Shown here one piece after another: positions 13,120 to 13,864 of a stretch of DNA of 13,864 nucleotides. The position numbers and the translations under genes are program-made. The stretch is from UBA10133 sp964348455 (GTDB lineage Bacteria; Patescibacteriota; Microgenomatia; UBA1400; MFAQ01). Numbering within the stretch: position 1 is the stretch's first letter; the number at the start of each line of letters is the position of its first letter. The notes under the pieces are model-generated. The model was not told the origin of the DNA, did not search any database, and worked only from the letters and a program-made list of their open reading frames with translations. Location of the stretch: NCBI GenBank assembly GCA_964348455.1, contig CAYGCQ010000029.1, positions 1 to 13,864 of the forward strand, given 5' to 3'.

Positions 13120-13794
13120 ATGAGAATGAAGTTCTCGAACGGATCACCTTTGCTGGTGTACTCTGCCGACGAAGTAAGAAGGATTAGAAAAGCTATCTTT
13201 CTACATCAAAAATTTGAAGAGGTGGACATAGACGAGCTGACCCTGAAGAAGATGAGTCTAATTGTTGCAAGCTACCCACTCGTATACAAAGAGGATGTTC
13301 TGGCTCTAATTTCTGAGGTAACAGACAAGCACCTCAAAGGCAGATACGACTTTGGTATTGGTTGCCGGTACTTCATCGACGTCTACCTTTTCCCCCATAT
13401 TGGGCTAGATATTAAAAAAAAGCGCCGAAACTTTGTCGAATATGTAGCAGACATGCTCACGGTCCTAGGCTGGAATGTTTCCATCGAGGAAAAAGATGGT
13501 TATTTCCACCTGATATTTGCCCCACTTCTAGCCCTCGAGCCAAACGAAGTCTATTTGGAAATCGAAAAACGTGTCAACCGGTATGCCGGGCAGGCTCTTC
13601 AAGTAATAAACTCCTCAATGATCGAAAATATAGACGAGTTCACCATACATTCCCTCGGAATTGACCGAGAGAATATGCCGTCACAATTTTTCGAACTGGT
13701 AGTCATCCGGCTTCGAGAGCTTCTTGGTCCAAAATGGACGCTCTCTACCTCTGACGATATTCACTTCCAGGTCTCACCATCCACCCCTAGCTAG
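13120..13794 (+). CDS. Hypothetical protein
   Basis: I do not recognise this 224-residue protein. It appears soluble, with charged helices and a few hydrophobic strands and no signal peptide. A basic patch IKKKRRN lies near residues 98-104. The ATG at 13120 has AAGGAG (13108-13113) at 6 nt and a TATAAT promoter, and a strong terminator begins at 13781, so it is a complete single-gene unit. Its stop codon and last residues (STPS) fall within that terminator hairpin. Layout (strong promoter, short leader, strong ribosome-binding site) resembles the hypothetical gene at 10214, but the proteins are not obviously alike. Confidence 0.75.
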   Translation: MRMKFSNGSPLLVYSADEVRRIRKAIFLHQKFEEVDIDELTLKKMSLIVASYPLVYKEDVLALISEVTDKHLKGRYDFGIGCRYFIDVYLFPHIGLDIKKKRRNFVEYVADMLTVLGWNVSIEEKDGYFHLIFAPLLALEPNEVYLEIEKRVNRYAGQALQVINSSMIENIDEFTIHSLGIDRENMPSQFFELVVIRLRELLGPKWTLSTSDDIHFQVSPSTPS

Positions 13795-13807
13795 GGGTGG
13801 TTTTTTT
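13781..13807 (+). terminator. Strong intrinsic terminator overlapping a stop codon
   Basis: CCACCCCTAG (13781-13790) and CTAGGGGTGG (13791-13800) form a perfect 20-base palindrome followed by seven T bases. The stop codon of the preceding gene (13792-13794) lies inside it. Confidence 0.92.
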
Positions 13808-13816
13808 ATGGCTAGT

Positions 13817-13843
13817 TTCACAATAAGCCAAGACTGTTATAAT
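13817..13843 (+). promoter_or_regulatory. Promoter pointing out of the window
   Basis: TTCACA (13817-13822), 15-nt spacer, perfect TATAAT (13838-13843). Transcription would start near 13850, for a gene beyond the right edge. Confidence 0.5.
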
Positions 13844-13864
13844 CAAAAAAACATATTCTAGGAC

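Overview
The window looks like a chromosomal piece of an AT-leaning bacterium, most likely a member of the Candidate Phyla Radiation (Patescibacteria, perhaps Microgenomates-like). This is inferred from gene content and style: a very long GT-C-like membrane protein of a kind I associate with these genomes, a RAYT-type transposase, a COG4586/4587/3694-type ABC exporter, several family-less hypothetical proteins, and tight spacing. TGA is used as a stop, so the code is not the SR1/Gracilibacteria one. No rRNA, tRNA or CRISPR array was seen.

Left part (1-1540): a leftward 5'(3')-deoxyribonucleotidase with a strong promoter and ribosome-binding site, back to back with a rightward single-tyrosine (Y1/HUH) REP-associated transposase. 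The transposase is framed and interrupted by a perfect-to-degenerate palindrome. One copy carries its ribosome-binding site and TTG start, two more lie inside the reading frame, and a decayed copy follows the stop codon.

Middle left (1543-5254): a leftward cluster of a 368-residue soluble hypothetical protein, two ABC-2 type permeases and an ABC ATPase. Together the last three make one exporter of the two-permease (DUF990-like) type.

Middle (5292-9230): a divergent 1312-codon gene for a polytopic membrane protein with a large beta-rich outer domain and a C-terminal anchor. It resembles lipid-linked sugar (GT-C) transferases. Five short palindromic repeats of the GTCATTCC/GTCATTGC type are read through in frame in its outer domain.

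Intergenic island (9231-10213): this is not empty. It holds a 50-codon leftward DUF4177-like gene with a good ribosome-binding site and its own terminator, a long terminator-like hairpin, and a promoter-hairpin-terminator unit that looks like an undescribed small RNA of about 85 nt. A T-tract-rich promoter for the next gene follows.

Right part (10214-13864): a hypothetical protein, then a 430-base gene-free stretch packed with GTCATTCC-family repeats, a small leftward four-helix membrane protein, radA (apparently leaderless), and another hypothetical gene whose stop codon lies inside its terminator hairpin. A promoter at the right edge points out of the window.

The strongest second-look items are the transposase that carries its own palindromes in its coding frame and start site, the coding palindromic repeats in the 1312-residue protein, and the candidate small RNA near 9640-9723.
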